Below are positions 11,430-22,818 of a DNA stretch of 64,000 bases, one piece after another. Source of the stretch: Omphiscola glabra (taxonomy: Eukaryota > Mollusca > Gastropoda > Lymnaeidae). The notes beneath the pieces were generated by a model. That model had not been told where the DNA came from. It saw only the letters and a program-made list of their open reading frames with translations, and did not search any database. The stretch covers positions 18,562,704 to 18,626,703 of the forward strand of contig OZ024810.1 of NCBI GenBank assembly GCA_964017045.1, in the 5' to 3' direction. The position numbers and the translations under genes were made by a program. Numbering within the stretch: the stretch's first letter is position 1; every line of letters begins with the position of its first letter.

Positions 11430-11640
11430 TCGTCGTCGTCGTCGCCTGTCGTTCCGTCTGGGGCATAGGCCACAAACAAAGGCTATCCAGGCATCCCGGT
11501 CTTGGTAAAGTCTCTCCTCCTGTCCCCAGTTGTGCCCACTCTTTTTGGTGTCTGCCTCCAGCTCCCTTCTCCAAGTCATTTCGGGTCGACCTCTTTTTTT
11601 CTCTTGCCCTGCGGGGAATAAATTGTACATGCACCTGAAT
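11430..11640 (-). pseudogene. Non-LTR retrotransposon ORF2 C-terminal remnant
   Basis: The minus strand encodes KKRGRPEMTWRRELEADTKK, then a WGQEERLYQDRDAWIAFV-like segment and GLCPRR. This is the arginine-rich C-terminal tail seen after the reverse transcriptase domain of many animal LINEs. No reverse transcriptase core is present nearby, so this is a 5'-truncated relic. Confidence 0.65.
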
Positions 11641-11874
11641 TATACACGTCAAACCTATTTTAAAGAAAATTTGGAAGTTTAAAAAAACAACAACATACTT
11701 TTATTAATGCAGTAAACTTGATTTTAATTGCGCACTAAATTGGTCTTTTAACGGATGTCAACATTTGAATCAGTTTTGTCATTTTCTCTATTGTTCAATA
11801 GGCGCGCAAAATAAAATCCCTAGAAGTTAGCGCTCATTTGGTGCGTTTTTATCAAGTGCGTTACTGAAATGCAG

Positions 11875-13110
11875 GTTTTGCCAACTTTAGTTGGTGGGAA
11901 GTTAACACTTACGCCGCCACCGTTGTTTTGCCAACTTCAGTTGATGGGAAGGTAACACTTATGCCGCCACCGTTGTTTTGCCTACTTCAGTTGATGGGAA
12001 GGTACCACTTATGCCGCCACCGTTGTTTTGCCTACTTCAGTTGATGGGAAGGTAACACTTATGCCGCCACTGTTGTTTTGCCTACTTCAGTTGATGGGAA
12101 GGTAACACTTACGCCGCCACCGTTGTTTTGCCTACTTCAGTTGATGGGAAGGTAACACTTACGCCGCCACCGTTGTTTTGCCTACTTCAGTTGATGGGAA
12201 GGTAACACTTATGCCGCCACCGTTGTTTTGCCTACTTCAGTTGATGGGAAGGTAACACTTATGCCGCCACCGTTGTTTTGCCTACTTCAGTTGATGGGAA
12301 GTTAACACTTATGCCGCCACCGTTGTTTTGCCAACTTCAGTTGATGGGAAGTTAACACTTATGCCGCCACCGTTGTTTTGCCTACTTCAGTTGATGGGAA
12401 GTTAACACTTACGCCGCCACCGTTGTTTTGCCAACTTCAGTTGATGGGAAGTTAACACTTATGCCGCCACCGTTGTTTTGCCTACTTCAGTTGATGGGAA
12501 GTTAACACTTATGCCGCCACCGTTGTTTTGCCAACTTCAGTTGATGGGAAGTTAACACTTATGCCGCCACCGTTGTTTTGCCTACTTCAGTTGATGGGAA
12601 GGTAACACTTACGCCGCCACCGTTGTTTTGCCAACTTCAGTTGATGGGAAGTTAACACTTATGCCGCCACCGTTGTTTTGCCTACTTCAGTTGATGGGAA
12701 GGTAACACTTACGCCGCCACCGTTGTTTTGCCAACTTCAGTTGATGGGAAGTTAACACTTATGCCGCCACCGTTGTTTTGCCTACTTCAGTTGATGGGAA
12801 GTTAACACTTATGCCGCCACCGTTGTTTTGCCAACTTCAGTTGATGGGAAGTTAACACTTATGCCGCCACCGTTGTTTTGCCAACTTCAGTTGATGGGAA
12901 GTTAACACTTATGCCGCCACCGTTGTTTTGCCTACTTCAGTTGATGGGAAGTTAACACTTATGCCGCCACCGTTGTTTTGCCTACTTCAGTTGATGAGAA
13001 GTTAACACTTATGCCGCCACCGTTGTTTTGCCTACTTCAGTTGATGGGAAGTTAACACTTATGCCGCCACCGTTGTTTTGCCAACTTCAGTTGATGGGAA
13101 GTTAACACTA
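11875..13110. repeat. Minisatellite, exact 50-bp unit, about 25 copies
   Basis: The core is CTTCAGTTGATGGGAAGTTA, followed by ACACTTATGCCGCCACCG and TTGTTTTGCC. Length is strictly 50 bp across the array. The only common variants are CCAACT/CCTACT, GGTAAC/GTTAAC and ACGCC/ATGCC. The first unit is the most diverged. Such homogeneity suggests recent expansion or gene conversion. GTTAAC variants concentrate in the distal half. Confidence 0.97.
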
Positions 13111-13336
13111 TCTTGTCTTGTTCTTTTAATAATCGAGAGAGTTTTTGGTTTCCACATAGCGTATCTAATAAAGTGAGGAATTCATGAGAGAGAAAAGTGT
13201 GGGAATCAGTGTGGCGAGACTTGGGGTGCTCGCCCCGATATGTGACGTGTAGATGGGCAGCGTTATGTTCACTTAGTATTGAAAATGGCCATGTATTGAA
13301 CAATTTAACTTTTTCGAAAAACCACAACTTTATAAG

Positions 13337-13528
13337 CAGCGGTTCTCAGACTGTAGGTCGCGACCCCTTTGGGGGGGGGGGGGGTCGAAAGACCCTTACT
13401 CAGGGGGTCGCCTAAGACCATCGGGAAACACATATTTATGAAGTAGCAATGAAAATTATTTTATGTGTGGGGGGTAAACACAACATGACGCACTGTATTA
13501 AAGGGTCTTGGAAGGTTGAGAACCGCTG
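13337..13528 (-). mobile_element. SPIN-like non-autonomous hAT element, reverse orientation
   Basis: It reads CAGCGGTTCTCAGACTGTAG, GTCGCGACCCCTTTGGGG, GGGGTCGCCTAAGACCATCG and GAAGTAGCAATGAAAATTAT, and ends GGTTGAGAACCGCTG. A G run has expanded inside. Flanking octamers do not match well, so the target duplication has decayed. 13530-14360 otherwise holds only C- and A-rich low-complexity stretches. Confidence 0.75.
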
Positions 13529-14362
13529 ACTTGATGAAATGCTTTTAATTTAAAACACGATAAACGTTTATTTTTTTTTGAGAGGTGCGGTTGAAGTGAT
13601 CTGTTAATGGAATGGTCAACACATGATAGGAGGATTATAGCCCCCTCCCCACTCCCCCCTCCCCTCCCAACCTCCTCAAAAAAATCACCCAACCTTTTCC
13701 CCCAAGACATTTGTGCACACATTAAATTAATAAAACGACAATAGTCCTGCCCCCCAGTCCCTTTTTCGACTTAGGCAGAGGGGGGCGGGTGGCAAAACAT
13801 ATTCAATAAAATGTAACCATTAAATTCTCCCAACTGCATTCTTTCTCTAACTGAATATGTGCCTATAATTCGTTATAATTCTTCGCTTAATTTTATGGTA
13901 ATATTTTAAATAGTATTTTACCCCTGCACAGAATTTAATTTTTGTAAACACCCCCCCCCCAACCTTTTTTACCCCCCCCCCCAAAAAAATCCTTTCCAAA
14001 ACACAAACTCTAAAGATTCTCTAATAAAATCACCGCCAATATACCCCCGTTATCCCTTCACCCCGCTGGAACACATGCCCCCCCCCCCCCCCCCACACAC
14101 ACTTTTAGGTCTCCGTCTTGTCTGAAATCCCCCCCTCCCTGGGTACGACGTTTAGAGACAAATTAAAAGACGATTCCTCACCGAGACAGATTTAAACACC
14201 TGAACACAACACAACACAATGTCCTCTGTTGACATTGCCAGGGGCTAGGACAACATGTGAAACAAGGCATCTGGATTGCTCCTGCAAGAAAATTGTCGTC
14301 AGCCGATGCGTTGGCTCCTGTTTCTAGTTTGGACCATTTTACGACCTTAGATTATGATTATC

Positions 14363-15094
14363 AGACATCGTATCACGCGCTGTTTATCAGACATCGTATC
14401 ACGCGCTGTTTATCAGACATCGTATCACGCGCTGTTTATCAGGCATCGTATCACGCACTGTTTATCAGACATCACAGCACACGCTGTTTATCAGACATCG
14501 CAGCACACGCTGTTTATCAGACATCGCAGCACACGCTGTTTATCAGACATCACAGCACACGCTGTTTATCAGACATCGCAGCACACGCTGTTTATCAGAC
14601 ATCGCAGCACATGCTGTTTATCAGACATCACAGCACACGCTGTTTATCAGACATCACAGCACACGCTGTTTATCAGACATCGTAACACACGCTGTTTATC
14701 AGACATCACAGCACACGCTGTTTATCAGACATCACAGCACACGCTGTTTATCAGACATCGCAGCACACGCTGTTTATCAGACATCGCAGCACACGCTGTT
14801 TATCAGACATCGCAGCACACGCTGTTTATCAGACATCACAGCACACGCTGTTTATCAGACATCGCAGCACACGCTGTTTATCAGACATCGCAGCACACGC
14901 TGTTTATCAGACATCGCAGCACACGCTGTTTATCAGACATCGCAGCACACGCTGTTTATCAGACATCGCAGAACACGCTGTTTATCAGACATCGCAGCAG
15001 ACGCTGTTTATCAGACATCGCAGCACACGCTGTTTATCAGACATCGCAGCACACGCTGTTTATCAGACATCGCAGCACACGTTGTTTATCAGAC
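14363..15094. repeat. Minisatellite, 26-bp unit, 28 copies
   Basis: The unit TATCAGACATCGCAGCACAC plus GCTGTT varies mainly at CGCAGC/CACAGC and CGTATC. The first copies carry the CGTATCACGCGC form and later ones the CGCAGCACACGC form, so variant type is spatially ordered. All three frames appear open for up to 254 codons, purely because of the repeat. Confidence 0.97.
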
Positions 15095-15831
15095 AGCGTG
15101 TTTAACTGGCACGCGTAGGACACCTTACCGCAGACGACTGACTGCCAATTGGATGTGCACTGATACTTTTGTTGACAAATCTTTGAATAGGACTTCTAAG
15201 GCGGGTGTGCACTAACCCAGCGGTCGGCAACCTGCGGTCTCAGGAGCTGGCGCGCGGTCAATTGCATGAACGAATGAATGAGCATCTTTTCTGAACATTT
15301 AATCCATCTGCTTATCTATAGTACGGTTTAAAGCATAAATGAACACAAATTCGCAATATAAAGATATAAAAAATATTTCTTAAAAAATTATACATATTTT
15401 GTTTTAAAGCATCTTTTAACTTTCAAACAGTAGAAACTGTATTTATTTCGGTGTTTAAAATATCTCTAAGTTCGTGCGTCGCGTCACGCGCACCTGGGTT
15501 TTGAGACTTTAGGAATAATAATAATATGTTAGTATAATAAAGTCAATAATAAATCATTATTTGTTATATTATTTCAAAGGCAGTAATATTTAATGTATAG
15601 CTGCGGGTGACGTTTGAACAGTCGCTCGCTCAATCCACACCTATACCTGGGGCCCACCAGATATGGGATATCTGCTCAGCAGATACGTTTTATAAAATGG
15701 CATCTTCCATTAACGCTAAAAAGAAAAACCAAAAAAAAAAAAAAATAAAACAAAAAACAAACAGGTTCCGCCCACATTTCGCTATATTGCGATTCAACTA
15801 GATAATAATCAACCGTGAAAAATATGCTGAA
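15095..15831. other. Intronic spacer with a hAT-like terminus
   Basis: AT-rich unique sequence. CAGCGGTCGGCAACCTGCGG at 15218 resembles a hAT terminal repeat, but no matching 3' end was found. An A-rich run lies at about 15718-15765. No gene is seen. Confidence 0.5.
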
Positions 15832-16066
15832 TTTGTCAGCGAAGACTCACTGATTGGTGTGCGAAAGCAGATTTTGTCTGAGGACTCACTGAATGGTGTA
15901 CGAAAGCAGAATTTGTCTGAGGACTCACTGAATGGTGTACGAAAGCAGAATTTGTCTGAGGACTCACTGAATGGTGTACGAAAGCAGAATTTGTCTGTGA
16001 AGACTCGCTGAATGGTGTACGAAAGCAGAATTTGTCTGTGAAGACTCGCTGAATGGTGTACGACAT
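15832..16066. repeat. Minisatellite, 39-40-bp unit, 6 copies
   Basis: The core is GAATGGTGTACGAAAGCAGA followed by ATTTGTCTGAGGACTCACT or ATTTGTCTGTGAAGACTCGCT. Confidence 0.93.
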
Positions 16067-16149
16067 CTGTCCGCTGCTAAATAATGTTTAAACAGAGTTT
16101 AACAGCTAAACTGTTTAACACCGACATGTGACAGTGTCTCTGAACAAAT

Positions 16150-16560
16150 GTGTTAGAGGGAGGCCAGGAGACATGGTGTGACAGATTCAACATGTAGCGA
16201 CATGATGTGACAGGCATATCAGCACGTATATAGACATAATATGACAAGCATATCAACATGTAGAGAAAGAATGTGACAGGCAGGTCAACGCGTAGAGACA
16301 GAATGTGACAGGCATGTTAACATGTAAATACAGAATGTGACAGGCATATAAACATGTAAATACAGAATGTGACAGGCATATGAACATGTAAATAAAGAAT
16401 GTGACAGGCATATTAAAATTAAAGACATACTGATGACAGGTATATCAACATCTCGAGACATAATGTGACAGGTATATCAACATGTAGAGACAGAATGTGA
16501 CGGGTATGTCAGCACGTTGAGACAGAATATGACGGGTATGTCATCATGTATGTGACAGGC
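16150..16560. repeat. Minisatellite, about 32-bp unit, about 13 degenerate copies
   Basis: The core is AGAATGTGACAGGCATATCA followed by ACATGTAGAGAC, with many substitutions and small indels. It looks older than most other arrays. Confidence 0.88.
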
Positions 16561-16779
16561 ATATGTCACATAAACCTTCTGCGATATCGTCGTCGTAAAA
16601 TGTACGTTTTACACCAGGGTATACATTCTATACTCCTTGCATCTATATTTAGCCTTGAGGAAATTCCCACACCTTTTAGCCAGATGCCGACACACCTCAT
16701 CATTAGGCGCCCCCCTACTCTCCCCGCACTGTTGGCACCTGACACCCTACCCTTAGAACAGGAAGCGCGGGTAGCTGTC

Positions 16780-16995
16780 GCGCCATAAAACAGTTAGTGC
16801 AGAAATCGGGAGCTGATACGGAGCTGTCCCGGAGCCCCTCGGCTCGGAGCTAATTAGAAATTATCACGTGGTTTATGTTAGAAGAAAGTCTTTTACTTGA
16901 GCGAGATTTAATGAGGCAGACAGCAGAGGTCAATCGGGTCACCAGGTTTATAGCTTCCTTTCACTTTCAGCCGCTTGTAGAAGTTATTTAAGGAA
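16780..16995. promoter_or_regulatory. Candidate intronic enhancer island
   Basis: A non-repetitive stretch between repeat arrays holding TAATTA (16851-16856, homeodomain core), CACGTG (16865-16870, E-box) and AGGTCA-ATC-GGGTCA (16927-16941, a nuclear-receptor direct repeat with 3-bp spacing). Such density in otherwise decayed sequence is suggestive only. There is no conservation data here. Confidence 0.25.
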
Positions 16996-16999
16996 ATGG

Positions 17000-17640
17000 A
17001 TGGTGACAGGGTGTGGGGGATGGGGGTGAAACAGGGCTAGCCAGTGAGCTTGAGCTACTGTGAAAAGGTGAGGTCAGGTGTTCATTAAACGAGGGGAGCC
17101 GCACAGCGCCCCCGTCAAACAATAGAGATATCAATCAGAAGGGGTACACCCCCTCCCCCCCCCTCCCCCCCACATTCCCTCAGACCAAAACTCCCGCACA
17201 TGAACGGGCTTGTCGTAAAAGACGATCCGATGAACACAGGCGTGTAACTGAGCCCCGCACCACACCCCCTCCCCCGAACCTGGCTACCCCGAAGTTACGT
17301 CAATGCCACTAACTATTTGAGGGCATATAGAATCGAAACTTAATGTAAGACGTGGAACAATTTATGAACCACTAAAAAGAGGCCCAAACTAATATTTACT
17401 TTATCGATTCACGATGAAAATATCATACCAATAAATTGATTTTAACCTTTACAGACATCTCCATTGTGAAATACATCCCCCCACCCCAACAATAAAAAAA
17501 ACTTTATACAAATTAAAGTAAACAAGATTTTTTTTTTGGGGGGGGGGGGTGGGTTCACCGAATCCCTTGATACTGCCTGGCACACCCCCTGACACTCCCT
17601 CCCTCACCCCCTGACACCGTCTACCACACCCCCTGACACG
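17000..17640. other. Low-complexity C- and G-rich spacer
   Basis: Contains C runs near 17150 and a G run near 17538. A three-copy CCCCTGACAC repeat lies at about 17585-17640. No gene or mobile element is recognised. Confidence 0.6.
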
Positions 17641-18060
17641 GCCACTCGCAGTCCCCCATATATTATGTTATTGTTAGTAACTTAAGTTAAGTTGTTCCAA
17701 ATCAAAATATGCGTCTTACGTTATTCTGTGGAGATTAAGGGCCACGAACAGAATAGCATTTGCATGATTCCATGTGTGGGATATCGTGTCGAAAAGCTGA
17801 ATGAATTTGTTGTCATTCTTCATTCTCACTGGTGTGTCAGTGCAGGAAATCAAGGCCGTGATGCACACATCTGACGTGCATTTGTGCTTATCTCCGCTGA
17901 AAACGGGATGAGACCATGCAGGGATGGCTTGTTTTATTCAATAATACCACTAAGATGTTCACTGAGCCTATCGGATAGCCTTCCTCTGGTCTAACCAATA
18001 ATATAACAGGAGCTGCATATTGCGGAAAATAATCACATAGATCACAAATCGATAGATACG
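17640..18060. promoter_or_regulatory. Candidate intronic regulatory island with octamer site
   Basis: Unique sequence about 400 bp long with no repeats, unusual for this intron. It contains ATTTGCAT, a perfect POU octamer, at 17758-17765. Function is inferred only from sequence complexity and the motif. Confidence 0.2.
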
Positions 18061-18315
18061 CGTCAATAAAGGCCCCCCCCCCCAACCTTAGGGAAGTTAT
18101 TGTATATATACTATAGTGTATAGTTTCCAGTTCGTAGGGCAAGTCTTATACACGGCTTTGTGAACATGGTTGTTAAACACTTGAGTTTGCCATGATAATT
18201 CAGAGCGGTACATCAATTACAAGTGCACAGTGCTCCGTGCTAATTGTAAATATAATAAAAACAGATAATGTTACTGCGTGGATTACATGGGCAGACCAGT
18301 AGTTTTAAGTTGCAG

Positions 18316-18540
18316 TATATTTGGGGTGGGTTCCTGGGTGGTTATGGGGTGTTGTGGTGGGTTGCTGGGGTGGTTGTGGGGTTTTGGGATGGTTGTGGGG
18401 TGTTGTGGTGGGTTGCTGGGGTGGTTGTGGGGTGTTGTGGTGGGTTGCTGGGGTGGTTGTGGGGTGTTGGGATGGTTGTGGGGTGGGTTGCTGGGGTGGT
18501 TGTGGCGTGCTGGGTTGGGTTGCTGAGATGACAATGGGTG
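18316..18540. repeat. GT-rich minisatellite, about 32-bp unit
   Basis: The unit GGTTGCTGGGGTGGTTGTGG plus GGTGTTGTGGTG is repeated about 6.5 times with internal deletions. The + strand is almost devoid of C and A, with strong strand asymmetry. Confidence 0.93.
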
Positions 18541-18872
18541 TGTGGGTGGCGTCGGCACTTACAATTTCGAAAATTACGCTCATGATATATTATAATAGAC
18601 GTTTGACCTATCTACTTTTTTTGTATAGTTTTTCAAAGTTAACATTTCATGAATACGTTACAAAAATATATGTTCTACGAATGATTGGTTACGTCATCAT
18701 TTATACATTTGAAATGCGCCCACTAAGTTCTGATCAATCCCATGATATAGAGGTTCTCAAAGATTTGTGAAAAACGGCGTCCTTGTAGCTCTGAGTAATT
18801 GAGTTATTTTTTTCTCTACTAGGCATCCTATAATATAAAATAATATGTCAAATTACGTACTGTAAACTAATT

Positions 18873-19064
18873 CAGTGGCGTAGTGAGGGGGGGGCGCAAG
18901 GGGGCATCATGCCCCGGGCGCTACTCATAAAGGGGCGCCAAATGGTATATTTTACTATAATATTGTATAGTTTTCGAATACGGGGGGGGGGGCGCTAAAA
19001 AGGCATTGGGGAGCGCTAAAAAATTATTTTGCCCCGGGCGCGAGTTAAGCTCGCTACGCCACTG
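18873..19064 (-). mobile_element. hAT-type MITE, CAGTGGCGTAG family, copy B
   Basis: It is bounded by CAGTGGCGTAGTGAGG and GCTCGCTACGCCACTG, with a perfect 8-bp duplication AACTAATT (18865-18872 and 19065-19072). It is the reverse complement of copy A: AATATTGTATAG in the middle and CCCCGGGCGC near both ends. Confidence 0.9.
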
Positions 19065-19433
19065 AACTAATTTCACTGTAACTCTCCGGTAAAAGCCGAA
19101 CCATGTTTTGAAAATTAATAGAAGAAAAGAAGAAATAATGGACAAAATTAATTAGACCTAATCACACAAATATTCCCTTGATACGTTATCTGAAAACTGG
19201 AGGGACAAAAACCCCGACACCGATATTTATATTAGAAATTAATAGATGAACTTCATTTATTAGCTCTTTGCATTCTAGATAAAAAAATTAATTTTTTTTT
19301 TAAGAAGTCTCCTGAAAATAAAAAAATACTAAGTGAGTTACTGGTTGGAGCCAATTTCGCCATATTTAAAAAAACAACAACAAAGAAACACTTTGCATCA
19401 CACCAGCGAGGAAGCCATGGCTCCCCTTCACAG

Positions 19434-19689
19434 TACTTTGAAATGTCCAACATCTCAGTACTTTGAAATGTCCAACATCTCAGTACTTTGAAATGTCCAA
19501 CATCTCAGTACTTTGAAATGTCCAACATATCAGTACTTTGAAATGTCCAACATCTCAGTACTTTTAATGTCCAACATCTCAGTACTTTGAAATGTCCAAC
19601 ATCTCAGTACTTTGAAATGTCCAACATCTCAGTACTTTGAAATGTCCAACATCTCAGTACTTTGAAATGTCCAACATCTCAGTACTTTT
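19434..19689. repeat. Minisatellite, 25-bp unit, about 10 copies
   Basis: The unit is TCAGTACTTTGAAATGTCCA plus ACATC and is almost invariant. A diverged relative (GATGTCCAAAGATCTCATTA, then CTTTGAGATCTCC) persists at about 19835-19868. That suggests the array once extended further or was seeded there. Confidence 0.95.
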
Positions 19690-20392
19690 GCCAATCATTT
19701 TGCCGCCCCTTTTCTCGGGGAGAAAGCCCCAACAACCGGCATTTGGTCAAAAATGCCATCACTCCACATTTTAAGACATAGTGCCCCCCCCCCCCCCCCC
19801 TGGAGTGGATCACACATCGCACATCACTGATTGTAGATGTCCAAAGATCTCATTACTTTGAGATCTCCAACTGCTCGTTGTGCCTCGGTTTGCAGACCAG
19901 TGCCGCCAGTGGGCACTATTCAGTGACTAATTTGGTGCTCTGTAATCATCTGTCATGATCTATGTCATGATCTATGTCATGATCTATTCGAAGAGCGTCA
20001 ACACGATCAGATTCTGAGTGAAAGAAAACGGTACCTCTGCTTTACTGTCTAGCTATTCTACGACAGTATTTTGGATTTGAAAAGGGGGGGGGGGGTGTGG
20101 GTGGGTTGGAGGGTATGATATCCCAGGAGACCATTTTTCCTATTAAAAACCTCATTCTTTCATGGTGGGGGGTGGGAAGCTACTGAGATTGAGAATGCAA
20201 ACAAAGTGTTGGCCATTTCATTGTCTCTCATTGATTAGCTTAATGGACGTCAAAGAGGGTTTTGGGGGGGGGGGGGTAGTAGTGAAGAGAGGGGGTTCAG
20301 TGAGGGAGTTGTGAGGTCGGGGTTTTGGTGGAAGTGGGGGGGTCGACTCGCAAGCTGATACGGAATTAAAAGCTGTTGTCTGCCTGAATATG

Positions 20393-20575
20393 TTGAGTGA
20401 AGATGGTAGCTACTGGGCAGAAACGTAACCAACTGAATATGGTGAGGGAAGATTGTAGTTACTGGGCAGAAATGTAACCAACTGAATATGGTGCGTGAAG
20501 ATGGTAGTTCCTGGGCAGAAATGTAGCTAACTGAATATGGTGAGTGAAGATGGTAGTTCCTGGGCAGAAATGTAA
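20393..20575. repeat. Minisatellite, 49-bp unit, about 4 copies
   Basis: The core is CTGGGCAGAAATGTAACCAA followed by CTGAATATGGTGAGTGAAG. 19870-20390 is unique sequence with a G run at about 20083. Confidence 0.9.
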
Positions 20576-20705
20576 TCAATCTATTTAACGTGAAATTTTG
20601 TTTTATCATTAACATATGTGGCGGGAAACAACTGCATAAGTCAATAAATGCTTATCAATCTATTTATAAAAGAGTGTTCCGGGATTCACAGACATCGCTC
20701 TATGG

Positions 20706-20818
20706 CAGTGGTTCTCAACGTTTCTAAAGCTGCGAACCTTTTAACTACAGTTCCTTGTGTTGTGGCGACCCCCCGACCACAAAATGATTTTCGTTGTTAC
20801 ACAGGTTGAGAACCGCTG
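20706..20818 (+). mobile_element. SPIN-like element, internally deleted, perfect TSD
   Basis: The start is CAGTGGTTCTCAACGTTTCT and the end is ACAGGTTGAGAACCGCTG, flanked by CTCTATGG at 20698-20705 and 20819-20826. Only 113 bp remain: the 5' part through AAAATGATTTTCGTTG is fused to the 3' terminus. The intact target duplication shows that the deletion left both ends untouched, or was already present at insertion. Confidence 0.88.
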
Positions 20819-21189
20819 CTCTATGGTCTACACCAGAGGTGGGCAAATTAAAAAAACAACAAAGAAATAAGGCATAAGCAATCATTTTATTTGTTATGTC
20901 GGTTAAGACTATTGTGGGGCCGCAGGCTGGGAGTGGGTATATGTCTATATAGATAACCATTTCTTTAACCGCACGGTTGCCGACCATTGGTCAAGCCGCA
21001 GATCTCCTGTCTTTTCATAATCAGGCGGGTGCCTGCATACGTTCGGGGGCGACATTTCTCCTTTCTCAAGTGTCCTCAGCCGGACATTGGCAGTCTCAGG
21101 GTTTGTTGATTATTATTTTAAGCTGCGGTAGCTTCACCCTCAAATGTTAACAGCTTCATCCCCCGTGGTTGACATTCATGCAGCCAGAA

Positions 21190-21386
21190 CGACAATTCTC
21201 AGACTGTTGGGTCGCGACCCCTTTGGGGTCCGAACGAACCTTACACAAGGGGTCGCCTTAGACCATCGGAAAACACATATATATGACGAAGCAGCGAAAA
21301 TAATTTTATGGTCGGGTGGCCAACACAACATGAGTATGAGAAACTGTAAAAGAGGGTCGTGGCATTAGGTAGATTGAGAACCACTG
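21190..21386 (-). mobile_element. SPIN-like non-autonomous hAT element, reverse orientation
   Basis: A diverged left end (about 21190) leads into TTCTCAGACTGTTGGGTCGC and GACCATCGGAAAACACATAT, and ends AGATTGAGAACCACTG. Flanks AGCCAGAA (21182-21189) and AGCTAGAA (21387-21394) agree at 7 of 8 bases. Confidence 0.82.
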
Positions 21387-21489
21387 AGCTAGAAGAATGA
21401 CTTAACGGTTGGCATTTTCGGCTAACATATTTTTATTTTTTTTAAAATTCGCGTAAATAGGGCGACAAAATTTTGGCCCTCCCCTGATG

Positions 21490-21664
21490 CAGTGATATAG
21501 CGAGCTTAAGTCGCGCCTAGGGCACAATACCTTGTTAGCGCCCCTCCCCCCCCCATTCGAAAACCATACAATATTATATGTAAAATATACAATTTCGCGC
21601 CCCTTTGTGAGTAGCGCCGGGGCATGATGCCCCCCCCCTTGCCCCCCCCCTCGCTACGCGACTG
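21490..21664 (+). mobile_element. hAT-type MITE, CAGTGGCGTAG family, copy C
   Basis: It begins CAGTGATATAGCGAGC and ends CTCGCTACGCGACTG. A perfect 8-bp duplication CCCTGATG flanks it at 21482-21489 and 21665-21672. The interior matches copy A (CGAAAACCATACAATATTAT). 21665-22540 otherwise contains unique, partly GC-rich sequence with no gene. Confidence 0.9.
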
Positions 21665-22542
21665 CCCTGATGACGTTTCCACGGATTGATATACAATGAA
21701 GGCGAGTTTAGACCTTTTGGCGTTCTTTGATGAGCACATCGCTGGAAATGTCACATTTCTTCAAGGTGGGCACATGCGACATCTTCGGTTACGCTCTTGG
21801 TGGGTGGGTAAACACACGTACGGGTGCATCTTTGAAATCCTCCTGCCTATTTGATCACCACCGACTACCCCCCCCTCTCCCTCCCCACCCACAAAGGGGC
21901 GGTGGACCGCACAAATTTCGGATGGGCGCATTTATTGGTAGGTCTCATCAAAAGCGTTTGATGTCTGGCCTGAGATGATGACACACGGCGAGGCACGAAG
22001 ATCAGTCACGACCAATGAAATGAATGGACAACGTGCAGTATGGGCCCCGGGCCCGGGCCAGTTCTCGCCTGACAATGTCTACGTGCTCGGCAAACAGCCG
22101 AGGGTGGCTTTGTAACACGAGACTTGAGTTGAACTAGCGATCTCTCCCCGTTTATCCAGCGTTTAGCTTCTGCCAGTTAGGGTGCTCGCTGTGCAAATAC
22201 CGCCCCCTCCCCCCAAGAGGGTCCCTACCGGGGTGGCTTTGCTGCGAACAAAACTTTCCGTAGTCTTTGGTCTAATCGAAGCACCCGGGTCCCACGGCAC
22301 GTATGTGTCACGTGGTACTGACGTCACATCACGGAGAGGATGGGTGGGGCTGGATTGGGACAGGGGCGGCTCCCACGAAAAAAACTAAGTAAAATTCAAA
22401 TCTGAACTTTGGTCTCGTTTTAAAATTGACATTGGAAAATGATTTTTTGCAATTAAAGCAGTTTAAAAAAAAATAATTCTAGGCATCAGCTCCGCCAATC
22501 GCTAACAAATTCCTATTAAATCAAATGTCTTGAGGGGGGGGG

Positions 22543-22616
22543 GGCATTGTGGTGAAATGGTAGAGCGCCTAACTGGTAACCAGCAGGTAGTTAGTTCAAA
22601 TACGATTTCCCTTTTC
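22543..22616 (+). repeat. tRNA-like segment, probable SINE head
   Basis: TGGTGAAATGGTAGAGCGCC resembles the D-arm (A box) of a tRNA, and TAGTTCAAATAC the T-arm (B box). AACTGGTAACC sits at the anticodon position, pointing to a tRNA-Thr-like ancestor. The anticodon and acceptor stems do not pair well, so this is a SINE head or tRNA pseudogene, not a working tRNA. Confidence 0.4.
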
Positions 22617-22663
22617 AACTGTGCGGGCAAATAACTGAGTGAAGTGATTGGCATGGTTAGTCG

Positions 22664-22818
22664 TAGCAAGACATCCAGGGGCGTAGCAAGACATCCAGGG
22701 GCGTAGCAAGACATCCAGGGGCGTAGCAAGACATCCAGGGGCGTAGCAAGACATCCAGGGGCGTAGCAAGACATCCAGGGGCGTAGCAAGACATCCAGGG
22801 GCGTAGCAAGACATCCAG
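22664..22818. repeat. Minisatellite, 20-bp unit, about 8 identical copies
   Basis: AAGACATCCAGGGGCGTAGC is repeated without visible change. It contains CAGGGGCGTAGCAAG, nearly the terminal repeat of the CAGTGGCGTAG MITE family. It is also a shortened form of the 53-bp unit that follows. Confidence 0.95.

Noticed and set aside
14354..15118. 254-codon open frame with a 26-residue repeat
   Set aside because: A 26-bp minisatellite read in all three frames in turn; no start context, splice sites or family match.
20834..20993. Complete hAT MITE starting CAGAGGTGGGCAAA
   Set aside because: The 5' end looks right and GTTGCCGACCATTGG could be a 3' end, but no 8-bp duplication of GTCTACAC was found.
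22543..22616. Functional tRNA-Thr gene
   Set aside because: The anticodon and acceptor stems do not pair adequately; a SINE head or pseudogene is more likely.
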